The translations under genes were made by a program, and so were the position numbers. A stretch of 64,000 bases of DNA from Tenacibaculum sp. MAR_2009_124 (lineage in GTDB: Bacteria; Bacteroidota; Bacteroidia; Flavobacteriales; Flavobacteriaceae): the NCBI RefSeq assembly GCF_900105455.1, contig NZ_FNSF01000002.1, positions 427,501 to 491,500 of the forward strand, in the 5' to 3' direction. The notes under the pieces are model-generated. The model was not told the DNA's origin and searched no databases. It was given only the letters and a program-made list of their open reading frames with translations. The stretch's first letter is position 1; each line of letters begins with the position of its first letter. Positions 33,983 through 42,581 of the stretch are shown piece after piece.

Positions 33983-34171
33983 ATGTTAAAAATTATAGTG
34001 AAGGAAGGTGAGAATATTGATAGAGCTTTAAAGCGTTATAAGCGTAAGTATAGAGACGTTAAGGTTCTTCAACAATTAAGAGAAAGAAAGCAGTACGTTA
34101 AGCCTTCAGTTTTGAGAAGAGCTGAAGTTAAAAAAGCTGCTTATAAAGAACAACTTTTTAAAGAAGATTAA
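33983..34171 (+). CDS. rpsU: 30S ribosomal protein S21
   Basis: The 62-residue protein shows the S21 pattern: KEGENIDRALKRYKRKYRDV at the N-terminus, then LRERKQYVKPSVLRRAEVKKAAYK with the family's basic helix. In Bacteroidota S21 helps sequester the anti-Shine-Dalgarno sequence. The gene is single. An IS256-family element lies 18 bases past the stop, between the gene and what appears to be its original terminator at 35538-35576; the IS supplies a substitute terminator at 34228-34258. Confidence 0.95.
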   Translation: MLKIIVKEGENIDRALKRYKRKYRDVKVLQQLRERKQYVKPSVLRRAEVKKAAYKEQLFKED

Positions 34172-34227
34172 AAAGGACTGATTTCTAAAGACACTATCCT
34201 AAAAAGTGTGTAAGTTCAAAATATCAG

Positions 34228-34258
34228 GGTTAGGTTATTTATAGCCTAATCCTTTTTT
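34228..34258 (+). terminator. Plus-strand terminator inside the left end of the IS
   Basis: An 8-bp stem (TTAGGTTA / TAGCCTAA) is extended by GG/CC across a bulge and followed by TTTTTT. The transposase stop codon is in the loop region. It would end transcripts entering from rpsU. Confidence 0.7.
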
Positions 34259-35435
34259 CAAATATAGCTAAAAATTGATTTAGAATTATGCCCCAATTTC
34301 TAATGGGCATTGTCCACTTTTTAGTACTTTCTCTTAAAGCTAAATATACCGATTTGATAACAGCGTCATCTGTCGGGAAAGAGAGTTTGTTTTTAGTGTA
34401 TTTGCGTATTTTCCCATTAAGATTTTCAATAAGATTAGTGGTGTAAATAATAGTTCTTATTTCAATTGGAAAATCGAAGAAAACAGTGAGTTCATCCCAG
34501 TTGTTTTCCCAACTTTTAATAGCATACGAATATTTAGCTTCCCATTTATTTTTAAAATCTTTTAAAGCAGCCTTTGCGGCTTCTTTAGTTGGAGCTGTAT
34601 AGATTTGCTTCATATCTTTAGTAAACTCTTTTTTATCTTTCCAAACCACGTATCTACAAGAGTTTCTAATCTGATGTACTACACATATTTGTGTGGTAGA
34701 ATTAGGAAACACTGTCTTTATAGTATCTGTAAATCCGTTTAAATTATCGGTTGCAGTAATCAGTATATCTTGCGTTCCTCTGGCCTTAATATCAGTCAAA
34801 ACACTCATCCAAAAAGCAGCTGATTCATTTTTACCTAACCACAAACCTAGTACTTCCTTTTTACCGTCGGATCTAAGGCCTACAGCTATGTATATAGTTT
34901 TGTTAATAACCTTAGAGTTCTCTCTAACCTTGAAAACAATTCCATCCATCCAAACGATTAAATAAGTAGCTTCTAAAGGTCTATTTTTCCATGCTACAAT
35001 GTCATTAGTAATGCTATCTGTGATTCTTGAAATCGTTGAAGTAGAGATGTTAAAGTCATATAGCTCTCGGATTTGCTCCTCTATATCAGAAGCACTCATT
35101 CCCTTAGCATACAAAGAGATGATAAGATTTTCAACACCATCTGTAGTACTTTCTCTTTTCTTTACCAACATAGGATTAAAAGATCCTTCACGGTCTCTTG
35201 GGACTTCTATTTCTGTTTCTCCTAAAGTTGTTTTTAACTTCTTCTTTGAATAGCCATTTCGAGAATTAGAGTTAGTGCTCTTTTGATGTTTCTCGTAATC
35301 TAAATGAGCTGATAACTCTCCTTCTAAAATCTTTTCAACTCCTCGTTTGTGAAGTTGTTCTATAAAGCTAGTTAACTCTGAGCCATCTTTAAATTGTTTT
35401 AGAAATTCGCCGTTCAATAAATCTTCTGGTTTCAT
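34239..35435 (-). CDS. IS256-family (mutator type) transposase
   Basis: The 398-residue DDE transposase has the catalytic Asp residues in [13 protein letters not shown] and TATDNLNGF and the Glu in [27 protein letters not shown] is the family's conserved C-x2-H block. The N-terminal part (1-140) is the DNA-binding region, with [12 protein letters not shown] and VPRDREGSF. The frame is intact and the length is typical for the family (about 400), so the element may be active. Only about 30 bp separate the start from a strong terminator (35467-35500), and no -7 box is recognisable there. Confidence 0.95.
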   Translation of the reverse strand: MKPEDLLNGEFLKQFKDGSELTSFIEQLHKRGVEKILEGELSAHLDYEKHQKSTNSNSRNGYSKKKLKTTLGETEIEVPRDREGSFNPMLVKKRESTTDGVENLIISLYAKGMSASDIEEQIRELYDFNISTSTISRITDSITNDIVAWKNRPLEATYLIVWMDGIVFKVRENSKVINKTIYIAVGLRSDGKKEVLGLWLGKNESAAFWMSVLTDIKARGTQDILITATDNLNGFTDTIKTVFPNSTTQICVVHQIRNSCRYVVWKDKKEFTKDMKQIYTAPTKEAAKAALKDFKNKWEAKYSYAIKSWENNWDELTVFFDFPIEIRTIIYTTNLIENLNGKIRKYTKNKLSFPTDDAVIKSVYLALRESTKKWTMPIRNWGIILNQFLAIFEKRIRL

Positions 35436-35466
35436 AAATGTGTAAAAATTAAAGTTAATGAATAAA

Positions 35467-35500
35467 AAAATCTCGGGGTTGAATTCAACCCCGAGATTTT
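35467..35500 (-). terminator. Terminator palindrome inside the right end of the IS
   Basis: A perfect 34-bp palindrome (17-bp arms reading AAAATCTCGGGGTTGAA) is followed on the minus strand by a run of seven T. It blocks transcription entering the transposase gene from the neighbouring minus-strand gene. Confidence 0.85.
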
Positions 35501-35537
35501 AAAACTTACACAGTTTATGAAATACTGCCTTTCTAAA

Positions 35538-35576
35538 TATAAAAAGCTCTATCAATTATTGATAGAGCTTTTTATA
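35538..35576. terminator. Bidirectional terminator, originally shared by rpsU and the coiled-coil gene
   Basis: An 18-bp perfect stem around AAAAAGCTCTATCAA / TTGATAGAGCTTTTT with a 3-base loop. It directly abuts the IS target duplication, so before the insertion it lay 18-20 bases after the rpsU stop. Confidence 0.9.
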
Positions 35577-35600
35577 TTTAGATTATTTTCTTGAATTAAT

Positions 35601-36371
35601 TTAAGAAAACAAGTTGTCAATTTTTTCACGTTCTTCTGCTGCTAAACCAGCATCAACTAAAATTCTACCACTATGTTCGTCAATTGTAATTTTTTTACGA
35701 TTAGCAATTTCTAATTGAATTTGTGGTGGAATTGTAAAGAATGATCCTCCAGCAGCACCTCTTTCAATAGAAACAACGGCTAAACCATTTTTCACTTTAT
35801 TTCTAATACGAGTATAAGCTTTCAATAAGTGGTTGTCGATTGAATCAGAAAACTCTTGAGATTTTTGCTTTAATAATTCTTCCTCTTTCTCAGTTTCCTT
35901 CAAGATAGCATCTAACTCACCTTTTTTGTGAGATAAGTGAGTTTCTTGTTGAGTTAACTTAGCTTTTGTATTGTTAATAACCTCGTTCTTTTGAGTTATT
36001 TTTACCTTGTATTCTTTGATTCTCTTTTCTGATAACTGAATTTCTAACTCTTGATATTCAACTTCTTTTGTTAATGAATCAAATTCACGGTTATTTCGAA
36101 CATTTTTTTGTTGATCTTCGTATTTAGCGATCGAACTTTTAGCTTCAGTTATTGCTTGTTTTTTACTTGCAATATCACTTTCTAAACTAGCTACATCACT
36201 AGCAAGGTTTGAAAGTCTTGTGTTTAATCCGGCAACTTCATCTTCTAAATCTTCAACTTCTAAAGGTAATTCTCCTCGAACGTTTCTAATTTCATCAATC
36301 CTTGAGTCAATTAGCTGTAAATCATATAACGCTCTTAATTTCTCTTCTACCGTTACTTCTTTTTTTGCCAT
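35601..36371 (-). CDS. Coiled-coil protein with Cys-less C4 zinc-ribbon remnant (CdsZ-like)
   Basis: The 256-residue protein has a long helical hairpin (about 10-185), rich in Glu and Lys heptads, and a C-terminal domain that aligns with the C4-type zinc ribbon of the YbaB-neighbour/CdsZ family. Bacteroidota relatives have CGGC and CEYCGRIL there. Here the positions read AAGGS and DEHSGRILV, so all four cysteines are lost; the protein has none. FTIPPQIQLEI and GRILVDAG around them are kept. The fold therefore probably survives without zinc. The gap to the NIF3 stop is 3 bases, and the two genes usually travel together in this phylum. The precise function is not established. Confidence 0.85.
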   Translation of the reverse strand: MAKKEVTVEEKLRALYDLQLIDSRIDEIRNVRGELPLEVEDLEDEVAGLNTRLSNLASDVASLESDIASKKQAITEAKSSIAKYEDQQKNVRNNREFDSLTKEVEYQELEIQLSEKRIKEYKVKITQKNEVINNTKAKLTQQETHLSHKKGELDAILKETEKEEELLKQKSQEFSDSIDNHLLKAYTRIRNKVKNGLAVVSIERGAAGGSFFTIPPQIQLEIANRKKITIDEHSGRILVDAGLAAEEREKIDNLFS

Positions 36372-36374
36372 CTT

Positions 36375-37469
36375 TTATATATAGTATATTGGATTTGTAC
36401 TTTCTTCACTTAAAATAATTGCAAAAGTACTAATTTTTTTGTTAAGATAATCAACCAAAAGATTTTTTGTAAACTGTTCGCTCTCATAATGTCCGACATC
36501 CAGTAACAATATTTTCTTTTCAGCTTTAAAAAACTCATGGTACTTAAAATCAGCACTAATATAAGCATCTGCATTAGCTTTTATAGCGGCATTAATAGCA
36601 AAACTTCCGGAACCTCCCAAAACAGCAACTTTCTTAATTGATTTTTGCAATAATTCGGAATGTCTAATGCAATCAGTTTTAAAAGTTTCTTTAATAAAGT
36701 TAAGGAACTCTTTTTCGTTTAGTTCTTTAGGTAACTCACCAATCATTCCCATACCAATATTTTGGTTTTTATTGTTAAGAGTTATGATTTCGTAGGCTAC
36801 CTCTTCGTATGGATGATTGTTAAATAATGTTTTTAAAATAGTGCTTTCTCTAAAACTATCGTAAGTTACAGTTATACATGTTTCTTCTGCAAATACTTGT
36901 TCTCCTTTTTTCCCTAGAGAAGGATTTGAATCATCACTTCCTTTAAAACTTCCGATCCCAGTAGTATTAAAAGAACAGTTGTCATAGTTGCCTATATTTC
37001 CCGCTCCAGCTTCAAAGAGTTTATTTCTGAGCTTTTCTGCATTGTTGTTCGGTACATAAGTGGTGAGTTTTTTGATAGTACCTTTTTTAGGTATTAATGT
37101 TTTTGGGTTTTGTAAGCCTAAAACCTCGCACATTTTACCTGAAACTCCTTGTTTAACATTGTCTAAAGCTGTGTGAATTGCGTAAATAGCAATATTATTC
37201 TGAATAGCTTTTAAAACAACTCGTTCAACATAATTGTTCCCATTTAAGCGCTTAAGTCCTGAAAAAATAATAGGATGAAAGCTAATTATTAAATTACAGT
37301 TCTTTTCAATGGCTTCGTCTACAGTTTTTTCTAGTGTATCAAGAGTAACGAGTACTCCTGTTACTTCTGTGTTATAATTCCCAACAAGTAGTCCAACATT
37401 ATCGAAATCTTCAGCATAGGAAAGAGGAGCAAGTTTCTCTAAATAGTTGGTAACATCTTTTATTTGCAT
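36375..37469 (-). CDS. NIF3-like dinuclear metal centre protein
   Basis: The 364-residue protein belongs to the NIF3/YbgI family, whose members form toroidal hexamers with two metals per subunit. Metal ligands are visible in LIISFHPIIFSGL, AIHTALDN and the C-terminal LDVGHYESEQFT. A PII-like insertion (about 125-235: KLTTYVPNNNAEKLRNKLFEAGAGNIGNYDNCSF, quoted in part as GAGNIGNYDNC) makes it the long form, as in Gram-positives and Bacteroidota. Its role is debated; GTP cyclohydrolase activity has been suggested for relatives. It heads a two-gene operon. A perfect minus-strand -7 box, TAACTTTG, lies at 37505-37498. Confidence 0.92.
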   Translation of the reverse strand: MQIKDVTNYLEKLAPLSYAEDFDNVGLLVGNYNTEVTGVLVTLDTLEKTVDEAIEKNCNLIISFHPIIFSGLKRLNGNNYVERVVLKAIQNNIAIYAIHTALDNVKQGVSGKMCEVLGLQNPKTLIPKKGTIKKLTTYVPNNNAEKLRNKLFEAGAGNIGNYDNCSFNTTGIGSFKGSDDSNPSLGKKGEQVFAEETCITVTYDSFRESTILKTLFNNHPYEEVAYEIITLNNKNQNIGMGMIGELPKELNEKEFLNFIKETFKTDCIRHSELLQKSIKKVAVLGGSGSFAINAAIKANADAYISADFKYHEFFKAEKKILLLDVGHYESEQFTKNLLVDYLNKKISTFAIILSEESTNPIYYI

Positions 37470-37497
37470 AATGGCTTTTTCATGATTTACTAATCAT

Positions 37498-37505
37498 CAA
37501 AGTTA
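37498..37505 (-). promoter_or_regulatory. -7 promoter box of the NIF3 operon
   Basis: Minus-strand TAACTTTG fits TAnnTTTG exactly, 28 bases upstream of the NIF3 start and divergent from lpxK. Confidence 0.5.
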
Positions 37506-37529
37506 AGATTTTTAATTATTTTCGTCGTG

Positions 37530-38561
37530 ATGAAAGTACTACGTTTTTTACTGTTTCCTGTTGCCATTGTTTACAATATAATTACATCTATAAGAAATCT
37601 GTTTTTTGATATAGGTTTTTTTAAACAAAAAGAGTTTGATATACCTGTTGTTGCTGTTGGTAATTTAAGTGTTGGAGGGACAGGGAAGTCACCTCAAGTG
37701 GAATACTTAATTAGATTATTGAAAGAAAAGTATCGAATAGCTACTCTAAGTAGAGGGTATAAAAGAAAAACTAAGGGATTTCAATTGGTGAATGAAACTC
37801 ATTCAGCGGAGGATGTGGGAGACGAACCAATGCAATTTTATAAAAAATTTAAAGAGTTAACAGTGGCTGTGGATGCCAATAGAGTGAATGGAATAGATCA
37901 ATTAATAGAAAATAGTAAAGCCGAAGTTGTATTACTAGATGATGCATTTCAGCATAGAAAAGTAAAAGCGAGTTTCTATATTTTGTTAACTAAATATGAT
38001 GATTTATATTCCGATGATTTTGTTTTACCAACCGGTAACTTAAGAGAGAGTAGAAGAGGAGCGAAAAGAGCGAATGTAATTGTGGTTACTAAATGCCCGA
38101 ATAATTTATCCGAGGAAAGACAACGAACAATTGTAAAGAAACTTAAGATATCAGGTAGTCAGCAGGTATTTTTTTCAGGGATAAAGTATGGGCAAAAGAT
38201 ATATTCTTATAAAGAGAGTATGAATTTGGGTGATTTGAAAAATTCGGAGATAGTTGTGGTAACAGGAATTGCTTCTCCAAAGTCTTTGCTACAGTTTTTG
38301 AGAGAACAAGAAATTGATTATAAACATATAAAATTTCCTGATCATCATAATTTTTCGGAAAGGGATCTTAGTGATATTAGAACGACTTTAAAAAGTATAC
38401 CAGCAAAAAGAAAACTTGTGTTAACAACTGAAAAGGACTATGTTAGATTGGGAGAGTCGATTGACAATCTTTATTATTTACCTATAGAGAGTAGCTTTTT
38501 GAATAAAGAAAAAGAGTTCAATATTATGGTTTTAAATCATATTGATTCTATAAGAAGTTAA
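37530..38561 (+). CDS. lpxK: Tetraacyldisaccharide 4'-kinase
   Basis: The 343-residue inner-membrane-associated kinase phosphorylates the lipid A precursor at position 4'. The P-loop is GNLSVGGTGKSPQVEYL (about 45-62), preceded by an N-terminal amphipathic or membrane helix (LFPVAIVYNIITSIRNLFF). VLLDDAFQHRKV carries the DDxFQH motif, and LPTGNLRES is also conserved. The start is the ATG at 37530, with a GTG codon just before it. A near-consensus -7 box (TATTTTCG, 37517-37524) ends 5 bases upstream, so the message may be leaderless. It is divergent from NIF3, a common arrangement in the phylum. Confidence 0.95.
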   Translation: MKVLRFLLFPVAIVYNIITSIRNLFFDIGFFKQKEFDIPVVAVGNLSVGGTGKSPQVEYLIRLLKEKYRIATLSRGYKRKTKGFQLVNETHSAEDVGDEPMQFYKKFKELTVAVDANRVNGIDQLIENSKAEVVLLDDAFQHRKVKASFYILLTKYDDLYSDDFVLPTGNLRESRRGAKRANVIVVTKCPNNLSEERQRTIVKKLKISGSQQVFFSGIKYGQKIYSYKESMNLGDLKNSEIVVVTGIASPKSLLQFLREQEIDYKHIKFPDHHNFSERDLSDIRTTLKSIPAKRKLVLTTEKDYVRLGESIDNLYYLPIESSFLNKEKEFNIMVLNHIDSIRS

Positions 38562-38605
38562 TTCTGGTATCGTTTTTGTTATCTTTAAATTTTAATTGTA
38601 GAATT

Positions 38606-39061
38606 ATGAAAACTAATTGGTTTATTTTGTTATGCTTTGTTTCTTTGATTGTTTTCTCGCAAGAAAATCAGACGATGGAATTCAAAGTAACTGCTAAATG
38701 GGAGTCAACGTTTGAGATTGCAAAAAAAAGGGCTAAACAAGAAAGAAAACCGATTTTAATTTACTTTTCAGGCTCAGACTGGTGTGGTCCTTGTATTAAA
38801 TTGGATAATGAGTTATTTCATACAAAGAAATTTCAAGATTATTCAAAAGATAAATTTATTCTCTATATGGCAGATTTCCCTAGAAATAAAGATTTAGTTT
38901 CAGGCAAAGTGAGTAAAACAAATAAAAAATTATCGAAAAAGTATAATAATTCTTTCCCTATGGTGTTGGTTATTAGTAAGAAAGGGAAGGTTTTAGGTGA
39001 GCGCAGAGGTAGTTATTTACCTGACTCATATTATTCTTTTTTCGAATCAGTCTTAAATTAA
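38606..39061 (+). CDS. Secreted thioredoxin-family protein
   Basis: The 151-residue protein starts at 38606 (MKTNWFILLCFVSLIVFSQ), a signal peptide; the frame opens 10 codons earlier with no signal-like sequence. The mature part is thioredoxin-like, of the DUF255-like/thioredoxin_7 kind: WESTFEIAKKRAKQERKPIL, then ILIYFSGSDWCGPCIKLDNE with the CGPC active site, and FPMVLVISKKGKVL with the cis-Pro. It is probably a periplasmic thiol oxidoreductase. It lies 44 bases after lpxK, and its end is 11 bases from the convergent manC. Confidence 0.9.
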   Translation: MKTNWFILLCFVSLIVFSQENQTMEFKVTAKWESTFEIAKKRAKQERKPILIYFSGSDWCGPCIKLDNELFHTKKFQDYSKDKFILYMADFPRNKDLVSGKVSKTNKKLSKKYNNSFPMVLVISKKGKVLGERRGSYLPDSYYSFFESVLN

Positions 39062-39072
39062 AAAAACAGGTT

Positions 39073-40137
39073 TTAGATTCCGAATTTATCTTTTGCGCTT
39101 GCCGCAATTTGCTTAATTTCCTGTTCGTTTTCTTTTGGGCAAATTAAAAGAACATCATCTTTCTCAACAATAATAAAATTATCTAGTCCTTGAATGATGA
39201 CTTTTTTATTATTTTCAGTTCTTACCATGTTACCATTCGAATTTTCAAAAATAGTTTGCGCTCCAACGATGGCATTTTCATTTTCATCTTTATTTAATTT
39301 GTTATAAAGAGATCCCCAAGTTCCAAGATCATTCCATCCAAAGTTTACAGGAATAACAAAAACATTTTTCGCATGTTCCATAATCCCAAAATCTATAGAA
39401 ATGTTTTCACATTTAGCGTAGTTTTCTTCAATAAAAGACTTTTCTACGTCTGTATTGTAAACATTTTCTATATCTAATGTTTTTACCATTTCAGGAAGAA
39501 ATTCACTAAAGGCTTTTATGATACTTTTTGCTGACCATACAAATATACCAGCATTCCAAAGAAAATCTCCACTCTTTAAAAATTGTTTAGCTTTTTCGAG
39601 GTCGGGTTTTTCAGTGAAATTTTTAACAGCTTTTATGTTGGAAGAGTTGTTTTCAAATTGAATATATCCATACCCTGTGTTAGGGGAGTCTGGTTTAATA
39701 CCCAGGGTCATTAAAATATCTTCTTTTTCACAAGTATCAAAAGAAGTTTTGATATTGTTTATAAATTCAGATTCGTTTTCTATCCAATGATCGGAAGGAG
39801 CAACAAGTATAACCGCATCTGGATTCTCTTGGTATATTTTTAGCGCAGCATATAATATACAAGGAGCTGTATTTCTCATGGCAGGTTCTAAAAGAACTTG
39901 GTTCTTATGAACATCAGGAAGTTGATTTAATACTAGCTCTTCATAATCTTTATTGGTAGCAATTAATATGTTCGATGAAGGTATAAGTTCGTTAATTCTA
40001 TTAAAAGTTTTTTGAATTAAAGAATCACCAGTTCCTAACATGTCGTGAAACTGTTTCGGATATTCTTTGGTGCTAACTGGCCAAAACCTTGAGCCAATTC
40101 CTCCAGCCATTATAACTGCGTAATAATTACTTTCCAT
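39073..40137 (-). CDS. manC: Mannose-1-phosphate guanylyltransferase
   Basis: The 354-residue enzyme makes GDP-mannose from mannose 1-phosphate and GTP, for polysaccharide or glycoprotein synthesis. The nucleotide-binding signature is MAGGIGSRFWPVSTKEYPKQF. PSDHWI, LGIKPDSPNTGYGYI and FTEKPD follow, and the C-terminal half carries NFGWNDLGTW. There is no fused isomerase domain (type II enzymes reach 470 residues), so it is the single-function form. It is the last gene after SDR and SprT genes, with 23 bases from the SprT stop. Confidence 0.94.
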   Translation of the reverse strand: MESNYYAVIMAGGIGSRFWPVSTKEYPKQFHDMLGTGDSLIQKTFNRINELIPSSNILIATNKDYEELVLNQLPDVHKNQVLLEPAMRNTAPCILYAALKIYQENPDAVILVAPSDHWIENESEFINNIKTSFDTCEKEDILMTLGIKPDSPNTGYGYIQFENNSSNIKAVKNFTEKPDLEKAKQFLKSGDFLWNAGIFVWSAKSIIKAFSEFLPEMVKTLDIENVYNTDVEKSFIEENYAKCENISIDFGIMEHAKNVFVIPVNFGWNDLGTWGSLYNKLNKDENENAIVGAQTIFENSNGNMVRTENNKKVIIQGLDNFIIVEKDDVLLICPKENEQEIKQIAASAKDKFGI

Positions 40138-40160
40138 ACTATCGTATTAATTTCTTTTGA

Positions 40161-40793
40161 TTACTCTATGAGTATAACTTCGGCATTTTGGTTAAAAAGA
40201 TATGTACGTTTATTGCTCAGATTTAAACACTCATAACGAGTTCTTCTTTTGTTACCTCTCTTGTATAAAACGTCTTTAAATTTAAAGATACCATTATTAG
40301 GAATTTCAAAGATAAAATTCTTTCCTTCTCCCGCCACTCCATAGCGCAAAGCTAACGATAAATTTACATCTGTATCGGTACTTGCCTTAGGATTTTTTAA
40401 ATAATTAGCAAGATGTGGTAATATAGATAAAGGATAAATTTCGGGCTTTAAAAAAGGAAGCATTAAATGCTGAAAAACCGTTTTCCACTCTTTTCCATGT
40501 GGTTGAACTCTTCCAAATTTTGTATGTGTAACATGGTGGGCAATTTCATGAACAAGTGTCAATAAAAATTGATGTGGGTTCAGATTATTATTCACTGTAA
40601 TTTGCATTTTTCCATTTGGAAGACTTCTAAAGTCACCATGTTTTGTTTGACGCTGTCCAACAATTTTTAAGGTAACTCTATGTTTATTAATTAAATACTC
40701 TATTAAAGGTAAAGCTTTTTCTGGAATATAGTTGCTTAGAGCCAAAAAATAAATATTAAGGGGTTGAACTAGATACTTGTAACGTTTTTCCAT
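40161..40793 (-). CDS. SprT-like zinc metalloprotease-fold protein
   Basis: The 210-residue product starts at 40793 (MEKRYKYLVQ); an earlier ATG at 40811 is in the same frame. The gene overlaps the end of the SDR gene by 38 bases. The SprT-like core has the zinc motif LVHEIAHHVTH and the downstream GKEWKTVFQ. The C-terminal part has YKRGNKRRTRYECLNLSNKR, quoted in part; only one Cys is left where a zinc ribbon would be expected. SprT relatives include Spartan, which acts on DNA-protein cross-links, but the role of bacterial copies is unsettled. Confidence 0.85.
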   Translation of the reverse strand: MEKRYKYLVQPLNIYFLALSNYIPEKALPLIEYLINKHRVTLKIVGQRQTKHGDFRSLPNGKMQITVNNNLNPHQFLLTLVHEIAHHVTHTKFGRVQPHGKEWKTVFQHLMLPFLKPEIYPLSILPHLANYLKNPKASTDTDVNLSLALRYGVAGEGKNFIFEIPNNGIFKFKDVLYKRGNKRRTRYECLNLSNKRTYLFNQNAEVILIE

Positions 40794-41439
40794 TGTAGTA
40801 TTTGTTCCCATTTAAGGAAAAATCAAATACATAGTCGGCCATTTCACTAGCTGATAAAGGGGCTTGATACCCTGGGAAGGCTTCTTCTAACATTTCAGTT
40901 TGAACAGCTCCTAAAGCAAGTACATTAAAAGCTATTTGCTGTTCTTTGTACTCTTCTGCAAGTAATTCCGATAAGGTTATGACAGCGCCTTTAGCGGAAC
41001 TATAAGCAGCTAGTCCCGGAAACTTCATACTTCCTTGAATTCCTCCCATACTACTAATCGTTACAACATGGCTTTTTAAAGGCATAAAAGGAATTATTTT
41101 TTTTGTTAATTCAGCTACGGCAAACACATTTACTTTATAAACCTCTTCAAAATCTGAAAATGAAAGTTCTGAAAAGGGTTTATTAATTAGCTTACCGGCA
41201 TTATTTACTAAAATATCCACTTGTTTCCAATTAGATTTGATGAAACCAATGGCGTTATCAAGACTATTTATGTCGGATAAATCGGTAGATATTGAAGTGA
41301 TATTTTCTAATTTAAGTGCTTCCGTAGGTTTAGTGTTTCTTGAAAGAGCAAGAATTTGATGTCCGTCTTTTGCAAGTTTTTTTACGAGTTCAAAACCAAC
41401 ACCTCTGCTAGTACCAGTAACAACAATATGTTTTTTCAT
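40756..41439 (-). CDS. Short-chain dehydrogenase/reductase
   Basis: The 227-residue cytoplasmic NAD(P)-dependent oxidoreductase has the SDR cofactor motif TGTSRGVGFEL (TGxxxGxG), the NNAG motif in ILVNNAGKL, the catalytic Ser in VTISSMGG and the YSSAK motif in AAYSSAKGAVI. LNVLALGAVQTEM follows. It is short for the family because the C-terminal helices are reduced. It heads an operon with the SprT and manC genes. The substrate cannot be predicted. Confidence 0.92.
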   Translation of the reverse strand: MKKHIVVTGTSRGVGFELVKKLAKDGHQILALSRNTKPTEALKLENITSISTDLSDINSLDNAIGFIKSNWKQVDILVNNAGKLINKPFSELSFSDFEEVYKVNVFAVAELTKKIIPFMPLKSHVVTISSMGGIQGSMKFPGLAAYSSAKGAVITLSELLAEEYKEQQIAFNVLALGAVQTEMLEEAFPGYQAPLSASEMADYVFDFSLNGNKYYNGKTLQVSSSTP

Positions 41440-41529
41440 TAGTAGAGTTCTTTATTAAGAGTATAATGTTTAATACAGCTATTTATTTTTTTAGGTAATT
41501 AAAATATCAAGTTATCTTGTAAATAGTAC

Positions 41530-42483
41530 TTAAACTAATTTGAAATCTAAGAAACCTTCTTTCGAATCTGTTTTATAGCTTGTCTGTTGAATTTCATTTA
41601 TTTTTAAATTGTCATCAATTTCTATAAATGAAGCTAAAGCTGCGTATGTTCTTGTAATTACCCATGGTGTTGCTATACCAAAAGAAAAAATTATTAGAGC
41701 AAAATTAACAATATATAAACTAAAAACATCTCCTACCTTAATATTTAAAGTTAAGTTTGTTTTGGTTTCATCTTGATTCACTTCAATATTATTAACATAG
41801 AAGTCCAAGAGCTCTTTAATGTACCAGAAAGTGTATATACCTAGTGTAAGGGGAGATAGAAGGATGAGTTTTAATTGTATCCAAAACAATTTTGCGCCGT
41901 CTCCCTGGAATTCAAATGAGAGGTTACCAAACCTTAAATGTCTAATAACATATCTTCTTATTTCAATTACAAACCAAGGAGTATATATTCCTAAAGTTAG
42001 AAAAGTAATTAATAATCCAGAGATGAATTTCCAAAATAACTCTGATTTAGAACCGAGATAGTTAAATTGAACACCTTTCCATGTTGTTTTTTGGCTCCTA
42101 TACTTTAAAGTTCCATGGATGATTAGAGGAGCTAGAACCATAAGTGTTAAGTAGGAACCAATTAATAAGATGGTTTGAGTAATACTACTATTACTAGCGA
42201 CAGAAGTAAATAGCAAGCTATAAGCAACTATTATAAACAAAAAAACAACTAGGAAGCTTTTAAAAACATCCTTAGGATTTCCGTGAAAATTGAAATTATT
42301 ATCTTTTAAAATGGTTGAGTTGCTGTGAAATTTTAGCAATTCAATTTTAGCCCATGGATAATAAATTCCAAGGGTCAATATTGTTAACAGGACGTTTTTA
42401 AAGAAAATTAGTGCAAATTCTGATCCGTTTCCTTGGTATCTTAATTGCTTGTCTGCTGATTTATTTTGAGTTAACTTTTGCAT
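41530..42483 (-). CDS. DUF898 (YjgN-like) membrane protein
   Basis: The 317-residue protein starts at 42483 (MQKLTQNKSAD). It has three internal repeats, each with an amphipathic entry and a TLGIYYPW / TLGIYTPW / TLGIYTFW motif after membrane helices, near residues 35-50, 165-185 and 210-230, and a final FSFGIATPW. This repeated LGIYxPW is typical of DUF898/YjgN integral membrane proteins, whose role is unknown. A perfect -7 box (minus-strand TAAATTTG, 42520-42513) lies 29 bases upstream. Confidence 0.88.
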   Translation of the reverse strand: MQKLTQNKSADKQLRYQGNGSEFALIFFKNVLLTILTLGIYYPWAKIELLKFHSNSTILKDNNFNFHGNPKDVFKSFLVVFLFIIVAYSLLFTSVASNSSITQTILLIGSYLTLMVLAPLIIHGTLKYRSQKTTWKGVQFNYLGSKSELFWKFISGLLITFLTLGIYTPWFVIEIRRYVIRHLRFGNLSFEFQGDGAKLFWIQLKLILLSPLTLGIYTFWYIKELLDFYVNNIEVNQDETKTNLTLNIKVGDVFSLYIVNFALIIFSFGIATPWVITRTYAALASFIEIDDNLKINEIQQTSYKTDSKEGFLDFKLV

Positions 42484-42512
42484 TAATAGTCTGTTTTTAT
42501 TAATCAAAAGTC

Positions 42513-42520
42513 CAAATTTA
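42513..42520 (-). promoter_or_regulatory. -7 promoter box of the DUF898 gene
   Basis: Minus-strand TAAATTTG fits TAnnTTTG exactly, 29 bases upstream of the chosen start. Confidence 0.5.
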
Positions 42521-42581
42521 TTTCAAGTTGTGCAAATTCTGGTTTCGATATTGAAAAGTTAATCAAATACTAGAAGAGAAA

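Larger units (their letters stand above)
34190..35529 (-). mobile_element. Complete IS256-family insertion sequence (1340 bp)
   Basis: The boundaries are set by a perfect 8-bp target duplication, TTTCTAAA, at 34182-34189 and 35530-35537. The terminal inverted repeats (34190-34216 and 35503-35529) match at 20 of 27 positions, including the inner TGTGTAAGTT. One intact transposase gene fills the element. An intrinsic terminator lies just inside each end. The intact gene and the exact duplication suggest a recent insertion. Confidence 0.95.

Noticed and set aside
41819..42061. 80-codon plus-strand frame opposite the DUF898 gene
   Set aside because: It is antisense to a clear membrane-protein gene and has no recognisable features.
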